Below are positions 1 through 6,585 of a stretch of 16,510 nt of DNA, in pieces; the first letter of the stretch is position 1; each line of letters starts with the position of its first letter. The notes under the pieces are model-generated. The model was not told the origin of the DNA. It did no database searches and worked only from the letters and a program-made list of their open reading frames with translations. The position numbers and the translations under genes are program-made. The stretch is from the NCBI GenBank assembly GCA_937876435.1, contig CALEIL010000319.1, forward strand, positions 1 to 16,510, given 5' to 3'. This DNA is from an uncultured Bacteroidota bacterium. GTDB taxonomy: Bacteria > Bacteroidota > Bacteroidia > Chitinophagales > Saprospiraceae.

Positions 1-1
1 C

Positions 2-661
2 CTGAGGCATGCCAATGTGGGGGTTCTGGTCGATTCCCTGGCCGAGCTGTCGATCGATCATACCGAGATCGGATTCAATGGGGGCGCTTCACTGGCGGCC
101 TTCAAGGGTATAGTGACCGGATACAATAATCTATTTCACTCTTCAGCAGGGTACAACCTGCGGGTGGATTTCGGGGGATATTACCGGTTGGATTACTGCA
201 CCTTTGCCAACGTGGGATTTGGCGAAGAGGCGGTCAGGCTGACCAATTATTTTTGCTTCAAACAGGAAAACAGGCAGTGTGTGGATGGCCGTGCTTCCAT
301 CCTCAATCTGGAGATTCGCAATAGCGTATTGTACAGCAGCAAAACCGATGCGCTCAGCATGGCCAACGCTACTCCCAACGATCCTGACTATTTTAAGGTA
401 GAATTCAAAAATTCGCTCATCAGATTGCACGAATTACTCGGCCCAAAATTCTTTCCCGATTTTCTGGACGATAATCCCACGGTTTCCAATTTCGATTTTG
501 GTCAGACACTTTTTCTGGATACGGAAAATTATAATTTCACTCTTGATTCCACCTCCGTAGCCCGTGATTTTGCTAAACCCATCGCCGGGATAACCGATGA
601 TCTGCGAGGGAATATCCGGGATGCGATTACTCCCGATGCGGGCGCGTATGAGTTTCAGTAA
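2..661 (+). CDS. secreted right-handed beta-helix protein, 3' part only
   Basis: The reading frame is open from the left edge of the window, so the gene is cut at its 5' end; the GTG at 17 is probably an internal valine codon. About 219 residues are visible. They alternate short hydrophobic strands and turns with recurrent Asn/Asp, as in right-handed parallel beta-helix (pectate-lyase-like) proteins. The end, with DDLRGNIRD followed by DAGAYEFQ, matches the conserved tail of Bacteroidota beta-helix proteins ('D..GN.R....PDIGAYE'). Such proteins are usually exported and bind or cleave polysaccharide, or act as adhesins. No catalytic residues can be assigned here. The gene ends 7 bp from the converging acetyltransferase gene. 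Family assignment is good; function is unknown. Confidence 0.75.
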   Translation: MRHANVGVLVDSLAELSIDHTEIGFNGGASLAAFKGIVTGYNNLFHSSAGYNLRVDFGGYYRLDYCTFANVGFGEEAVRLTNYFCFKQENRQCVDGRASILNLEIRNSVLYSSKTDALSMANATPNDPDYFKVEFKNSLIRLHELLGPKFFPDFLDDNPTVSNFDFGQTLFLDTENYNFTLDSTSVARDFAKPIAGITDDLRGNIRDAITPDAGAYEFQ

Positions 662-668
662 TGGCCCG

Positions 669-947
669 CTAAACTAATATATCGGCGAATTCTTCCCGAT
701 TTTTCTGTGCATAAGCGCGGATATAGGGACATACAGGTTGTACCCGGACGCCTCGTTCCCGGGCGTATTCCAGGGCAAACCGGGTGAGTTTTTCAGCAAA
801 TTGCTGCCCCCGGAATACAGGGGGCACAAATACGTAGGTGTACGCCCACGTGTTTTCCTCTACCGGCCGGAAGAGTAAAAAGGCTTTTTGTCCTTGCAGG
901 TCCCATTCAAACCGACCCGATTTCTCGTCTATAGTAATTTCGCTCAT
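669..947 (-). CDS. small GNAT-fold N-acetyltransferase (YjdJ/CG type)
   Basis: A 92-residue protein matching the short, single-domain GCN5-related acetyltransferases. Visible elements are a beta-hairpin N-terminal half, then VPPVFRGQQFAEKL (residues 41-54), equivalent to the acetyl-CoA-binding 'VPPELRGRGIA' loop, then a helix and the typical VCPYIRAYAQKN tail (72-83). The loop has Gln49 where the second glycine of the usual R-G-x-G-x-A is expected. Substrates of this subfamily are mostly unknown; it is assumed to transfer acetyl from acetyl-CoA to a small amine or protein. The ATG at 947 is the only sensible start and gives the full family length of about 90-100 aa. It lies 50 bp downstream of the MFS transporter gene on the same strand and may be co-transcribed with it. 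Confidence 0.85.
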   Translation of the reverse strand: MSEITIDEKSGRFEWDLQGQKAFLLFRPVEENTWAYTYVFVPPVFRGQQFAEKLTRFALEYARERGVRVQPVCPYIRAYAQKNREEFADILV

Positions 948-997
948 ATCTCTTTATGAAATAAAATATCCCGGATGATTAATTGTTGTCTTTGCAT

Positions 998-2275
998 CTA
1001 TACACTGCGTCGAAATCTTACCTGGCTGAGGATCAATAATCCGACTATAAAATAAACCGTCAGAGCCAAAATACTATTGCGCATGCTCCCCGACAATTGA
1101 TCGATGAGGCCAAATGAAAAGGTTCCGAACACGATGGCAGCTTTTTCCAACACCTCGTAAAAGCTATAGTACGAATTCAGATTCTCTTTCTGTTGCCCGT
1201 CCAGCAATTTTGAATAAGCTGCCCGGCTGGTCGATTGAATCCCTCCCATCACCAGCCCCACCAATACGGCTATCAGGTAAAACTGGATAGACTCGCGGGT
1301 ACCGTAGGCTAAGACACAGATCATCATCCAGATAACCAGCATGATCATCAGGGAAAATTTGTTTCCCCGTTTACCGGAAACCCAGGCAAACAACCACGCT
1401 CCCCCGATCGCCACGATTTGCAGAATGAGTATAAGAATGATCAGTTCGGCCGTGGCAAAATCCAGTTCTTTTTCCGCAAAGGCGGCTGCCAGATACAGGA
1501 TAGTCTGTACACCTGCGCTATAGAAGAAAAACGAAACCAAAAATCTCAGGGTGTTTTTATGCGGCCACAGTTCACGAAGCGCCGTGCGGAGACGCTTCAT
1601 CCCCTGCGACAACCCATTTTGGATACTGGTGGGTTGATCCCCGGGCAACCGATTGAAAGGGATCTGGGCAAATCCGATCCACCACAATCCTACCATCACA
1701 AACGATATCCTGGCCGGCAGATCTCCATCGGGCAGGCCAAATGATGCCGGGAATTGAATCATCAGAAGATTGATAATGAGGAGCAGTACGCTTCCAAAAT
1801 AACCGTACGCAAAACCCTGGGCACTGACCCGGTCGTATTGATCGGTACTGCTTATGATGGGGAGATAGGAATTGTAAAAGACTTTTCCACCGTCAAAGCC
1901 GATCTGGGCGAACATAAAGGCCAGAAGTCCAATCCACAAGGTGTCTGTACCGGTAAAGAAGAACAATAAAATACACGCGATGGCCCCCATCCAGGTGAAT
2001 CTTTTCAGGAAGTATTTCCGTCGACCACTATAGTCCGCGAGGCCCGATAAATAGGGCAAAGCGACTACTATAAGAAGGTAGGCCGCTGAGATGGTATAGG
2101 AGAACAAAGCGCTGTTGCTGATGTCCATTCCCAGAATGGGAATAGTGTCAGGAGTCATTTTGATGAAGTAAGCCGGGAAGACCGCGACCGAGATAACCAG
2201 GGCGAAAGCGGAGTTGGCCCAGTCGAAAAAAGCCCATCCCCTGACTATTCTTTTATCGTTTAATCTAATTTCCAA
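998..2275 (-). CDS. MFS transporter, UMF1 (Atg22-like) family
   Basis: A 425-residue integral membrane protein with about 11-12 hydrophobic segments spread over the whole length. The N-terminal GWAFFDWANSAFALVI (residues 13-28) is the hallmark of the UMF1/vacuole effluxer Atg22-like branch of the major facilitator superfamily, and the second half has the paired-bundle layout of MFS. Yeast Atg22 exports amino acids from the vacuole; the substrate of bacterial members is not established. The start is read as TTG at 2275, because no ATG lies in frame before the first membrane segment and family members begin just before the LNDK.. motif. The leader is AT-rich without a Shine-Dalgarno sequence. 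The gene is divergent from rimK across only 43 bp, so both promoters must sit close to or inside the reading frames. Confidence 0.88.
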   Translation of the reverse strand: MEIRLNDKRIVRGWAFFDWANSAFALVISVAVFPAYFIKMTPDTIPILGMDISNSALFSYTISAAYLLIVVALPYLSGLADYSGRRKYFLKRFTWMGAIACILLFFFTGTDTLWIGLLAFMFAQIGFDGGKVFYNSYLPIISSTDQYDRVSAQGFAYGYFGSVLLLIINLLMIQFPASFGLPDGDLPARISFVMVGLWWIGFAQIPFNRLPGDQPTSIQNGLSQGMKRLRTALRELWPHKNTLRFLVSFFFYSAGVQTILYLAAAFAEKELDFATAELIILILILQIVAIGGAWLFAWVSGKRGNKFSLMIMLVIWMMICVLAYGTRESIQFYLIAVLVGLVMGGIQSTSRAAYSKLLDGQQKENLNSYYSFYEVLEKAAIVFGTFSFGLIDQLSGSMRNSILALTVYFIVGLLILSQVRFRRSV

Positions 2276-2318
2276 AAATTTATTTATATTTTTCTCACCG
2301 ATTGAATAATTTCAACGC

Positions 2319-3230
2319 ATGAAAATAGCGATTCTTTCCAGAAGTAGTGCATTATACTCTACTCAAAGTTTGGTCCGTGCTTGCCTCAGAAGTGGACACG
2401 AAGTGGAAATCATTGACCACTTATCGATTGATTTACTGATACGCGAGGGGGATTTTCAGATCCGGTCCAATGGGCTTCCTATCGGCCCATTTGATGCCAT
2501 CATCCCGCGGATTGGCAGTTCGGTCACCACGCTGGGGACGTCGGTCATCAGGCAGTTTGAGATGATGGGTGTATTTTCATCGACTTCGTCCGATGCGTTG
2601 ATGCGCTCCCGCGACAAACTCAGTTGCCTGCAACATCTCGCAGCCAATCATATCGCTATCCCCGATACGATGATCATGAATTATCTCCAGTTTAACGAGC
2701 AGTTTTTCAAAGCCCACATGAAATTGCCGGTCGTTATCAAACTTCTGGACAGTACCCATGGACTGGGGGTGATGATCGCGAATAGTTACAAGAGCACCGA
2801 GACCATCCTGGAGACCATGTACCATCTCAAACAAAAGGCCATGTTGCAGCAATTCATCCGGGAATCGGCGGGGACCGACGTCCGGGTTTTTGTGGTGGAT
2901 GGGCACATCGTGGCTTCGATGCAGCGACAGGCAATGGAGGGAGAATTTCGATCCAATCTTCACCGGGGAGGGACGGCGAGGATGGTTCGGCTCACTCCTC
3001 AGGAGCAGAGCATAGCCCTCAGGTCCTGTGAGGTATTGGGTCTGGGGATCGCCGGGGTGGATATCCTGAGAGGGAAGGACAGATCCTTCGTGCTGGAAGT
3101 GAACGCTTCTCCGGGACTGGAAGGAATAGAAGGTACCACCGGTGTCAACGTAGCTGCGAGAATAGTGGATTACGTGGAGAAAGGCTGCCGGTTACTCAAA
3201 AACAGGTTGTATGCAGATCGGTCAGTATAA
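2319..3230 (+). CDS. rimK: RimK-type ATP-grasp alpha-L-glutamate ligase
   Basis: A 303-residue ATP-grasp ligase colinear with E. coli RimK, which adds glutamate residues to the C-terminus of ribosomal protein S6. Residues 1-95 form the pre-ATP-grasp domain. RDKLSCLQ (98-105) with Lys100 opens the ATP-grasp part. LPVVIKLLDSTHGLGV holds the nucleotide-binding strand and the glycine-rich loop. DVRVFVVDG, NLHRGGTA (213-220) and VLEVNASPG, with Glu260 and Asn262 as metal ligands, complete the active site. Other RimK/LysX enzymes ligate amino acids to different carrier proteins or peptides, so the acceptor is uncertain. The stop codon lies 20 bp inside the next gene, suggesting translational coupling with the deacylase-like gene. 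The ATG at 2319 fits the family N-terminus (MKIAILSR). Confidence 0.92.
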   Translation: MKIAILSRSSALYSTQSLVRACLRSGHEVEIIDHLSIDLLIREGDFQIRSNGLPIGPFDAIIPRIGSSVTTLGTSVIRQFEMMGVFSSTSSDALMRSRDKLSCLQHLAANHIAIPDTMIMNYLQFNEQFFKAHMKLPVVIKLLDSTHGLGVMIANSYKSTETILETMYHLKQKAMLQQFIRESAGTDVRVFVVDGHIVASMQRQAMEGEFRSNLHRGGTARMVRLTPQEQSIALRSCEVLGLGIAGVDILRGKDRSFVLEVNASPGLEGIEGTTGVNVAARIVDYVEKGCRLLKNRLYADRSV

Positions 3231-4143
3231 GATCAAGCCAGGGGAAAACAAAGAAATCAATTTGTATGTAGGGGCGTTGCCGACCGGTACTGGAGTGTAC
3301 GTCAAATCTCACGTTTTTCGATCCATCGCTCCGGGACCGACCATGCTCGTGCTGGCGGGTATGCACGGAGATGAAATCAACGGAATCGAGATCGTGCGAC
3401 AGGCGATATTTTCAGGTTTATTCGATGAATTGATCGCCGGCACTGTGATCGCCATTCCGGTACTCAATATCTACGGGTTTATGAATTTTTCCCGGTATGT
3501 ACCGGATGGGAAGGATGTCAACCGGAGTTTTCCCGGAAATTCAAGGGGTTCGCTGGCGTCCAGGGTCGCTCATATGATGACCCGTAAAATCCTGCCGTTG
3601 GTTGATTTTGCGATCGATTTCCATACGGGTGCGGACAGCCGGTTCAATTTTCCGCAGGTACGGTATTCTCCAAAGTCTGCCGAGGCCCGCAAACTCGCCG
3701 AGATATTCAATCCCCCCATCCTTCTCGAGAAGGGAACCATACCCAAAACGTTCCGTTCGGAAGCCCGTTCGAGAAAAATCCCTGTGATAGTATACGAGGG
3801 CGGTGAATCCCTCAGACTGGACGGTCATAGTATCGAAATCGGACTGGATGGGATCAAACAGCTCCTGCAAGCCAAATCGATGATCCCGGCGGAATTTTCT
3901 TTTGGTCCGCGATATCATGATTTTAAAAAGACCAATTGGATCCGGGCCCATCAATCGGGGATATTCATATGGACCGAAGGGTCGGGCCGAACGGTCAAAA
4001 AAGGGGACGTCCTGGGACATATTTACAACCCCAACGGGACGGAAAAAACCACCGTATTGGCGCACAAACCCGGATATCTGATCGCGCACAACAACATACC
4101 GGTCGTGAATGTAGGGGATGCGTTGTTTAACCTGGCGTACTAG
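3211..4143 (+). CDS. zinc deacylase, succinylglutamate desuccinylase/aspartoacylase family
   Basis: A 310-residue protein of the AstE/ASPA family (M14-like fold). The zinc site is visible as His52 and Glu55 in GMHGDEING and His138 in IDFHTG. DGKDVNRSFPG (99-109) is the substrate carboxylate-binding segment, and VYEGGE (194-199) supplies the likely catalytic Glu196. The C-terminal third forms the beta domain (GIFIWTEGSGRTVKKGDVLGHIYNPNG), which resembles a biotinyl/lipoyl-like barrel as in family members. The usual reaction is zinc-dependent hydrolysis of an N-acyl amino acid or a similar amide. The ATG overlaps the rimK end by 20 bp. I recall rimK and this family being neighbours in other bacteria, sometimes with a retropepsin-like RimB/DUF785 protease; none is visible here. 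The pairing suggests removal or trimming of an amide-linked group related to RimK products, which is an inference. Confidence 0.88.
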   Translation: MQIGQYKIKPGENKEINLYVGALPTGTGVYVKSHVFRSIAPGPTMLVLAGMHGDEINGIEIVRQAIFSGLFDELIAGTVIAIPVLNIYGFMNFSRYVPDGKDVNRSFPGNSRGSLASRVAHMMTRKILPLVDFAIDFHTGADSRFNFPQVRYSPKSAEARKLAEIFNPPILLEKGTIPKTFRSEARSRKIPVIVYEGGESLRLDGHSIEIGLDGIKQLLQAKSMIPAEFSFGPRYHDFKKTNWIRAHQSGIFIWTEGSGRTVKKGDVLGHIYNPNGTEKTTVLAHKPGYLIAHNNIPVVNVGDALFNLAY

Positions 4144-4167
4144 TCGAATTTGCGAAGCAAATTCGAC
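4143..4167 (+). terminator. perfect 11-bp hairpin at the deacylase stop codon
   Basis: Positions 4143-4153 pair perfectly with 4157-4167 around a GAA loop. The first base of the stem is the last base of the TAG stop codon. The position suits a transcript 3' end of the rimK-deacylase unit. There is no long T-run, only GTTTGG, so it may stabilise the mRNA end rather than terminate. It is also the first unit of the hairpin array. Confidence 0.4.
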
Positions 4168-4173
4168 GTTTGG

Positions 4174-4297
4174 GTGTCGATCGCTGCGCTCCCGCCACGT
4201 TTGGGGTTGGTTCGCGGGGCTCACCAACCGTTTGGGTGTCGTTCGCTGCGCTCCCGCCACGTTTGGGGTTGGTTCGCGGGGCTCACCAACCGTTTGG
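4174..4297. repeat. 62-bp tandem duplication inside the hairpin array
   Basis: 4174-4235 and 4236-4297 are identical except for A at 4180 against T at 4242. Each copy contains one GTGTCG-armed unit, one GGTTGGT-armed unit and two GTTTGG linkers. The near identity shows a recent duplication of a two-unit block. Confidence 0.95.
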
Positions 4298-4403
4298 GTG
4301 TCGTTCGCTGTGCTCACGACACGTTTGATGGCCTTCGGCCGGTTGGTGAAAAGCTCGCGGTGCTCGCTTTTCGTTTGGCACTTCGTGCGTTTGGGGCTTC
4401 GCC

Positions 4404-4552
4404 AAAGTATCTCCCGCGGAATTCGGGGATTTGGCGGATTTCGCAGATTTTCGAATAATTTAAATGGAATGGTAAAAATATTATCGGGCTACTAAAAATA
4501 TCCTGGATAGACCCGTTTAAGAACGGGGTGATTTGTATATTGGCAGGTGATT
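4404..4552. other. rest of the gap between deacylase and dacB, with a short inverted repeat
   Basis: After the hairpin array there is an AT-richer stretch with the recurring word GGATTT. Then, 25 bp before the dacB ATG, CCCGTT (4512-4517) pairs with AACGGG (4522-4527) across a TAAG loop. It lacks a T-tract and could be an operator or a 5'-UTR hairpin of dacB. No clear Bacteroidota promoter (TTG then TAnnTTTG) is visible, and I see no gene here. Confidence 0.5.
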
Positions 4553-5992
4553 ATGTACAGATATTTATTCCTGGTTTTGACCATCTGGCTGGTAACATTC
4601 TCAATACTTCCTGCACAGAAAAACATAGCTGCCGAATTACTGGGGAGCGATTGTATGGAAGCAGGGTCGGCCAGTATTATGGTCATGGATCTGGAATCAG
4701 AGAAAGAAGTTTATAGTTACGATCCCGAGCGGGCGCTTCCTACGGCTTCCATACAAAAGCTTTTAACCACAGCGGCGGTATTGCAACTAAGGGGCGATGA
4801 TTTTAGATATCAAACCATAGTAGGCTACAAGGGAGGTATGGCCAACGGATCATTAACAGGGGATCTGGTTGTCGTAGGTTCCGGAGATCCTACCCTGGGT
4901 TCCGGCTATTTTGATGATGCGTGGAGCATAGAAATGATCGCGGATTCTCTGGTGGGTAACTTGCGCGAGCTTGGCGTAAATAGGGTCACAGGAAACATCC
5001 TGATCGATATCAGTGGATCTCCGGGCCAACACGTGCCAGGTGGATGGCCGTGGTCTGATCTGGGAAATTATTACGGGGCAGGCCATTGGGGACTCAATAT
5101 TCACGACAACGAATACCGGTTGTTTTTCAATCAAAATCAAACCCAGGGTCGATTGACGTCCATTCTCCGAACGATCCCCGATCTGGGACCATTTGCGATT
5201 CACAATGAGGTGCGGACCGGCCCGGAAGGCAGCGGCGATCAGGCGTATATCTATGCCGCACCTCATTCCACCAGCGCTACCGTCCGGGGTACGATACCCC
5301 CAGGAAGCGGTAGTTTTTCCATCCGGGGAAGTCTGACCGATCCGCCGGCATTCTTTGGCCAACGGCTGAAAACATACCTGGAAGAATCGCAGATTCAGGT
5401 AGAGGGAGGCGTGATGGTAACCGGAGAGCTCGTCAACCCGGTTAACGTGCTCTTTTCTATTTTATCACCACCGTTGATTGACATCGCCCGGGTCACCAAT
5501 CACAGGTCTGTGAATTTGTACGCAGAAGCGCTGCTCAAGCTGCTTTGCGTTGATGGCCACCACATGTCTCAATACGGATGTGGACTGGAAGCGCTCGAGG
5601 CATTCTGGGAATCCAGGGGAGTGGATAAAGACCAAATGTTTTTTCGCGACGGAAGTGGATTGAGTCCCCGGAATACGGCTTCTGCCGGGAATTTTGTCCG
5701 GGCGCTGGTGGCTGTTTTCAACGATCAGGATTGGTATCTATCTCTGAAATCTACCTTACCTGAAATGGGAAAGGAGGGCACTTTGCAGTATATGTTGCGC
5801 GGATATCACGGGACCGGGAGGATTTTTGCGAAGAGTGGATACATCGGTCGTCAGCGTAGCTATACCGGATACCTCACCACGGAAAGTGGCCGGGAACTGG
5901 CCTTTTGTGTGATGCTGGACAATTATGGATGTTCGGCCACCCGGATGCGACAACGGATCGAGGGATTTTTAATTTCATTGCTAAAGGATTAA
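4553..5992 (+). CDS. dacB: D-alanyl-D-alanine carboxypeptidase/endopeptidase, PBP4 type (peptidase S13)
   Basis: A 479-residue penicillin-binding protein of class C, which trims or hydrolyses peptidoglycan peptide cross-links in the periplasm. All three active-site motifs are present: Ser66-I-Q-Lys69 (SxxK nucleophile and base) after ALPTA, Ser319-V-Asn321 (SxN) in NHRSVNLYAEALLK, and Lys427-Ser-Gly in FAKSGYIG. The last is KSG instead of the more common KTG, a conservative change. The long insertion between SxxK and SxN, typical of PBP4, contains the GDLVVVGSGDPTLG motif. A signal peptide with a hydrophobic core at residues 4-20 ends near PAQ. I prefer the ATG at 4553 to the GTG at 4547, since both give the same frame and ATG is stronger. 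The gene stands alone, with the hairpin array upstream and a dispersed repeat 14 bp downstream. Confidence 0.93.
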   Translation: MYRYLFLVLTIWLVTFSILPAQKNIAAELLGSDCMEAGSASIMVMDLESEKEVYSYDPERALPTASIQKLLTTAAVLQLRGDDFRYQTIVGYKGGMANGSLTGDLVVVGSGDPTLGSGYFDDAWSIEMIADSLVGNLRELGVNRVTGNILIDISGSPGQHVPGGWPWSDLGNYYGAGHWGLNIHDNEYRLFFNQNQTQGRLTSILRTIPDLGPFAIHNEVRTGPEGSGDQAYIYAAPHSTSATVRGTIPPGSGSFSIRGSLTDPPAFFGQRLKTYLEESQIQVEGGVMVTGELVNPVNVLFSILSPPLIDIARVTNHRSVNLYAEALLKLLCVDGHHMSQYGCGLEALEAFWESRGVDKDQMFFRDGSGLSPRNTASAGNFVRALVAVFNDQDWYLSLKSTLPEMGKEGTLQYMLRGYHGTGRIFAKSGYIGRQRSYTGYLTTESGRELAFCVMLDNYGCSATRMRQRIEGFLISLLKD

Positions 5993-6006
5993 TACTCTGT
6001 CAGGAT

Positions 6007-6039
6007 AAAGATCCCGAATGAAATTAAAATTTTTGTCTT
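6007..6039 (+). repeat. dispersed repeat, copy 1
   Basis: The reverse complement of these 33 bp matches 16404-16436 at 31 of 33 positions, including an unbroken 25-bp block (6007-6031 against 16412-16436). Weaker similarity seems to continue for about 20 bp beyond 6039. It starts 14 bp after the dacB stop codon. The surrounding 5993-6121 contains no gene I can support. Confidence 0.85.
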
Positions 6040-6121
6040 GGCGAGATGCATGCGACGAACTGAGTCTGCCTTCCTGGAAAGATGAATCGAGGCCATGATC
6101 TAACAGGTCGGATCAATTTTA

Positions 6122-6301
6122 CTATTCTTCCTCTATACCATCGTTGCCTGGTTGGGAATATGAAGGTGGATCGCTAGCCGGAAATGTTTGTTCAAGTTGT
6201 TCATCGATTTTCTGTTCTCGTTCATCGATATTCTGGTTTTTCTTGTCTCTGTTCTCTTTAATCCCTTCCCGTTCCTTGGATTTTGAATTTGGATTATCCA
6301 T
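6122..6301 (-). CDS. small conserved TFPASDPPS-motif protein
   Basis: A 59-residue, highly charged protein read from ATG at 6301 to TAG at 6122. The N-terminal half is Lys/Glu/Asn-rich and likely helical or disordered. The C-terminal half contains IDEQLEQTFPASDPPSY (residues 32-48). That motif is one I know from many short hypothetical proteins of Proteobacteria and other bacteria ('LEETFPASDPPS'), which are often annotated without function. An exact family motif in frame, uninterrupted and placed near the C-terminus as usual, makes this a real gene although it is very short. No signal peptide or membrane segment is visible. Function unknown; it stands alone between dacB and the secreted-protein pair. 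Confidence 0.8.
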   Translation of the reverse strand: MDNPNSKSKEREGIKENRDKKNQNIDEREQKIDEQLEQTFPASDPPSYSQPGNDGIEEE

Positions 6302-6380
6302 GGCTACCCTTATTTAAATGAATTTAGAGTTAATATAAGGATATAACTGATTATAAATTTAATATATTGCCTCTGCTCGT

Positions 6381-6536
6381 ATGTTAAAAGGTGTTTATCT
6401 ACTTCCTATTAAGAAGGAGGAGTCCACCTTAATATATTACGATGCGCGTTTATATGTTGTTAATATCCATGATCTTCACTGGGAACCTTCGTGGAATAAA
6501 ACTACGACCGAAGGACAACATAAACATGTAGTATAG
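6381..6536 (+). CDS. possible 51-aa protein, unrecognised
   Basis: ATG at 6381 opens a 51-codon frame (MLKGVYLLPIKKEES...) ending at TAG 6536. The composition is protein-like (Tyr, Ile, Leu, Trp and Lys well spread), but I recognise no family. There is no clear ribosome binding site, and a frame this short can occur by chance. The remaining sequence from 6302 to 6585 is AT-rich and holds two copies of TTAATATATT (6359-6368 and 6429-6438) and nothing else I can name. Confidence 0.2.
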   Translation: MLKGVYLLPIKKEESTLIYYDARLYVVNIHDLHWEPSWNKTTTEGQHKHVV

Positions 6537-6585
6537 AGTATAGAGTTTTCCAAATTACCCTGTACATGCCATTAACGCACCATCA

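Larger units (their letters stand above)
4143..4403. repeat. tandem hairpin array with constant linker and complementary variable arms
   Basis: Ten hairpins in 261 bp. Units at 4143-4167, 4174-4198, 4205-4229, 4236-4260, 4267-4291, 4298-4322 and 4348-4372 are each 25 nt. All but the first have a 7-nt arm, an 11-nt loop of the form TCGCNGNGCTC and a 7-nt arm. The first has 11-nt arms and a GAA loop. Shorter hairpins at 4330-4340, 4378-4388 and 4395-4403 have TTC triloops. The linker is GTTTGG, or GTTTGA after the sixth unit, giving a 31-bp period. Arms differ between units (GGTTGGT, GTGTCGT, GAAAAGC, GCAC) but are complementary within a unit. The exceptions are units two and four, which have two arm mismatches. 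The open frames across the array only echo the repeats, so I do not call a protein. I do not recognise a named repeat family. Confidence 0.9.

Noticed and set aside
2276..2318. Divergent promoter pair between the MFS and rimK genes
   Set aside because: The 43-bp gap is AT-rich but contains no exact TAnnTTTG with a spaced TTG element on either strand, so no site is called.
3541..4317. 258-codon minus-strand frame opposite the deacylase gene
   Set aside because: It is the antisense shadow of a clearly conserved zinc deacylase, and its N-terminal part is read from the repeat array.
4143..4403. CRISPR array
   Set aside because: The period is regular, but the invariant parts are only 6 and 11 nt, and the variable parts are inverted complements within each unit rather than unique spacers. 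No cas gene is present.
4118..4495. Open frames of about 100-125 codons across the hairpin array
   Set aside because: The translations simply repeat the array (GWFAGLTNRLGV-type words) in several frames at once. GC-rich repeats without stops give such frames by chance, and no family resemblance is visible.
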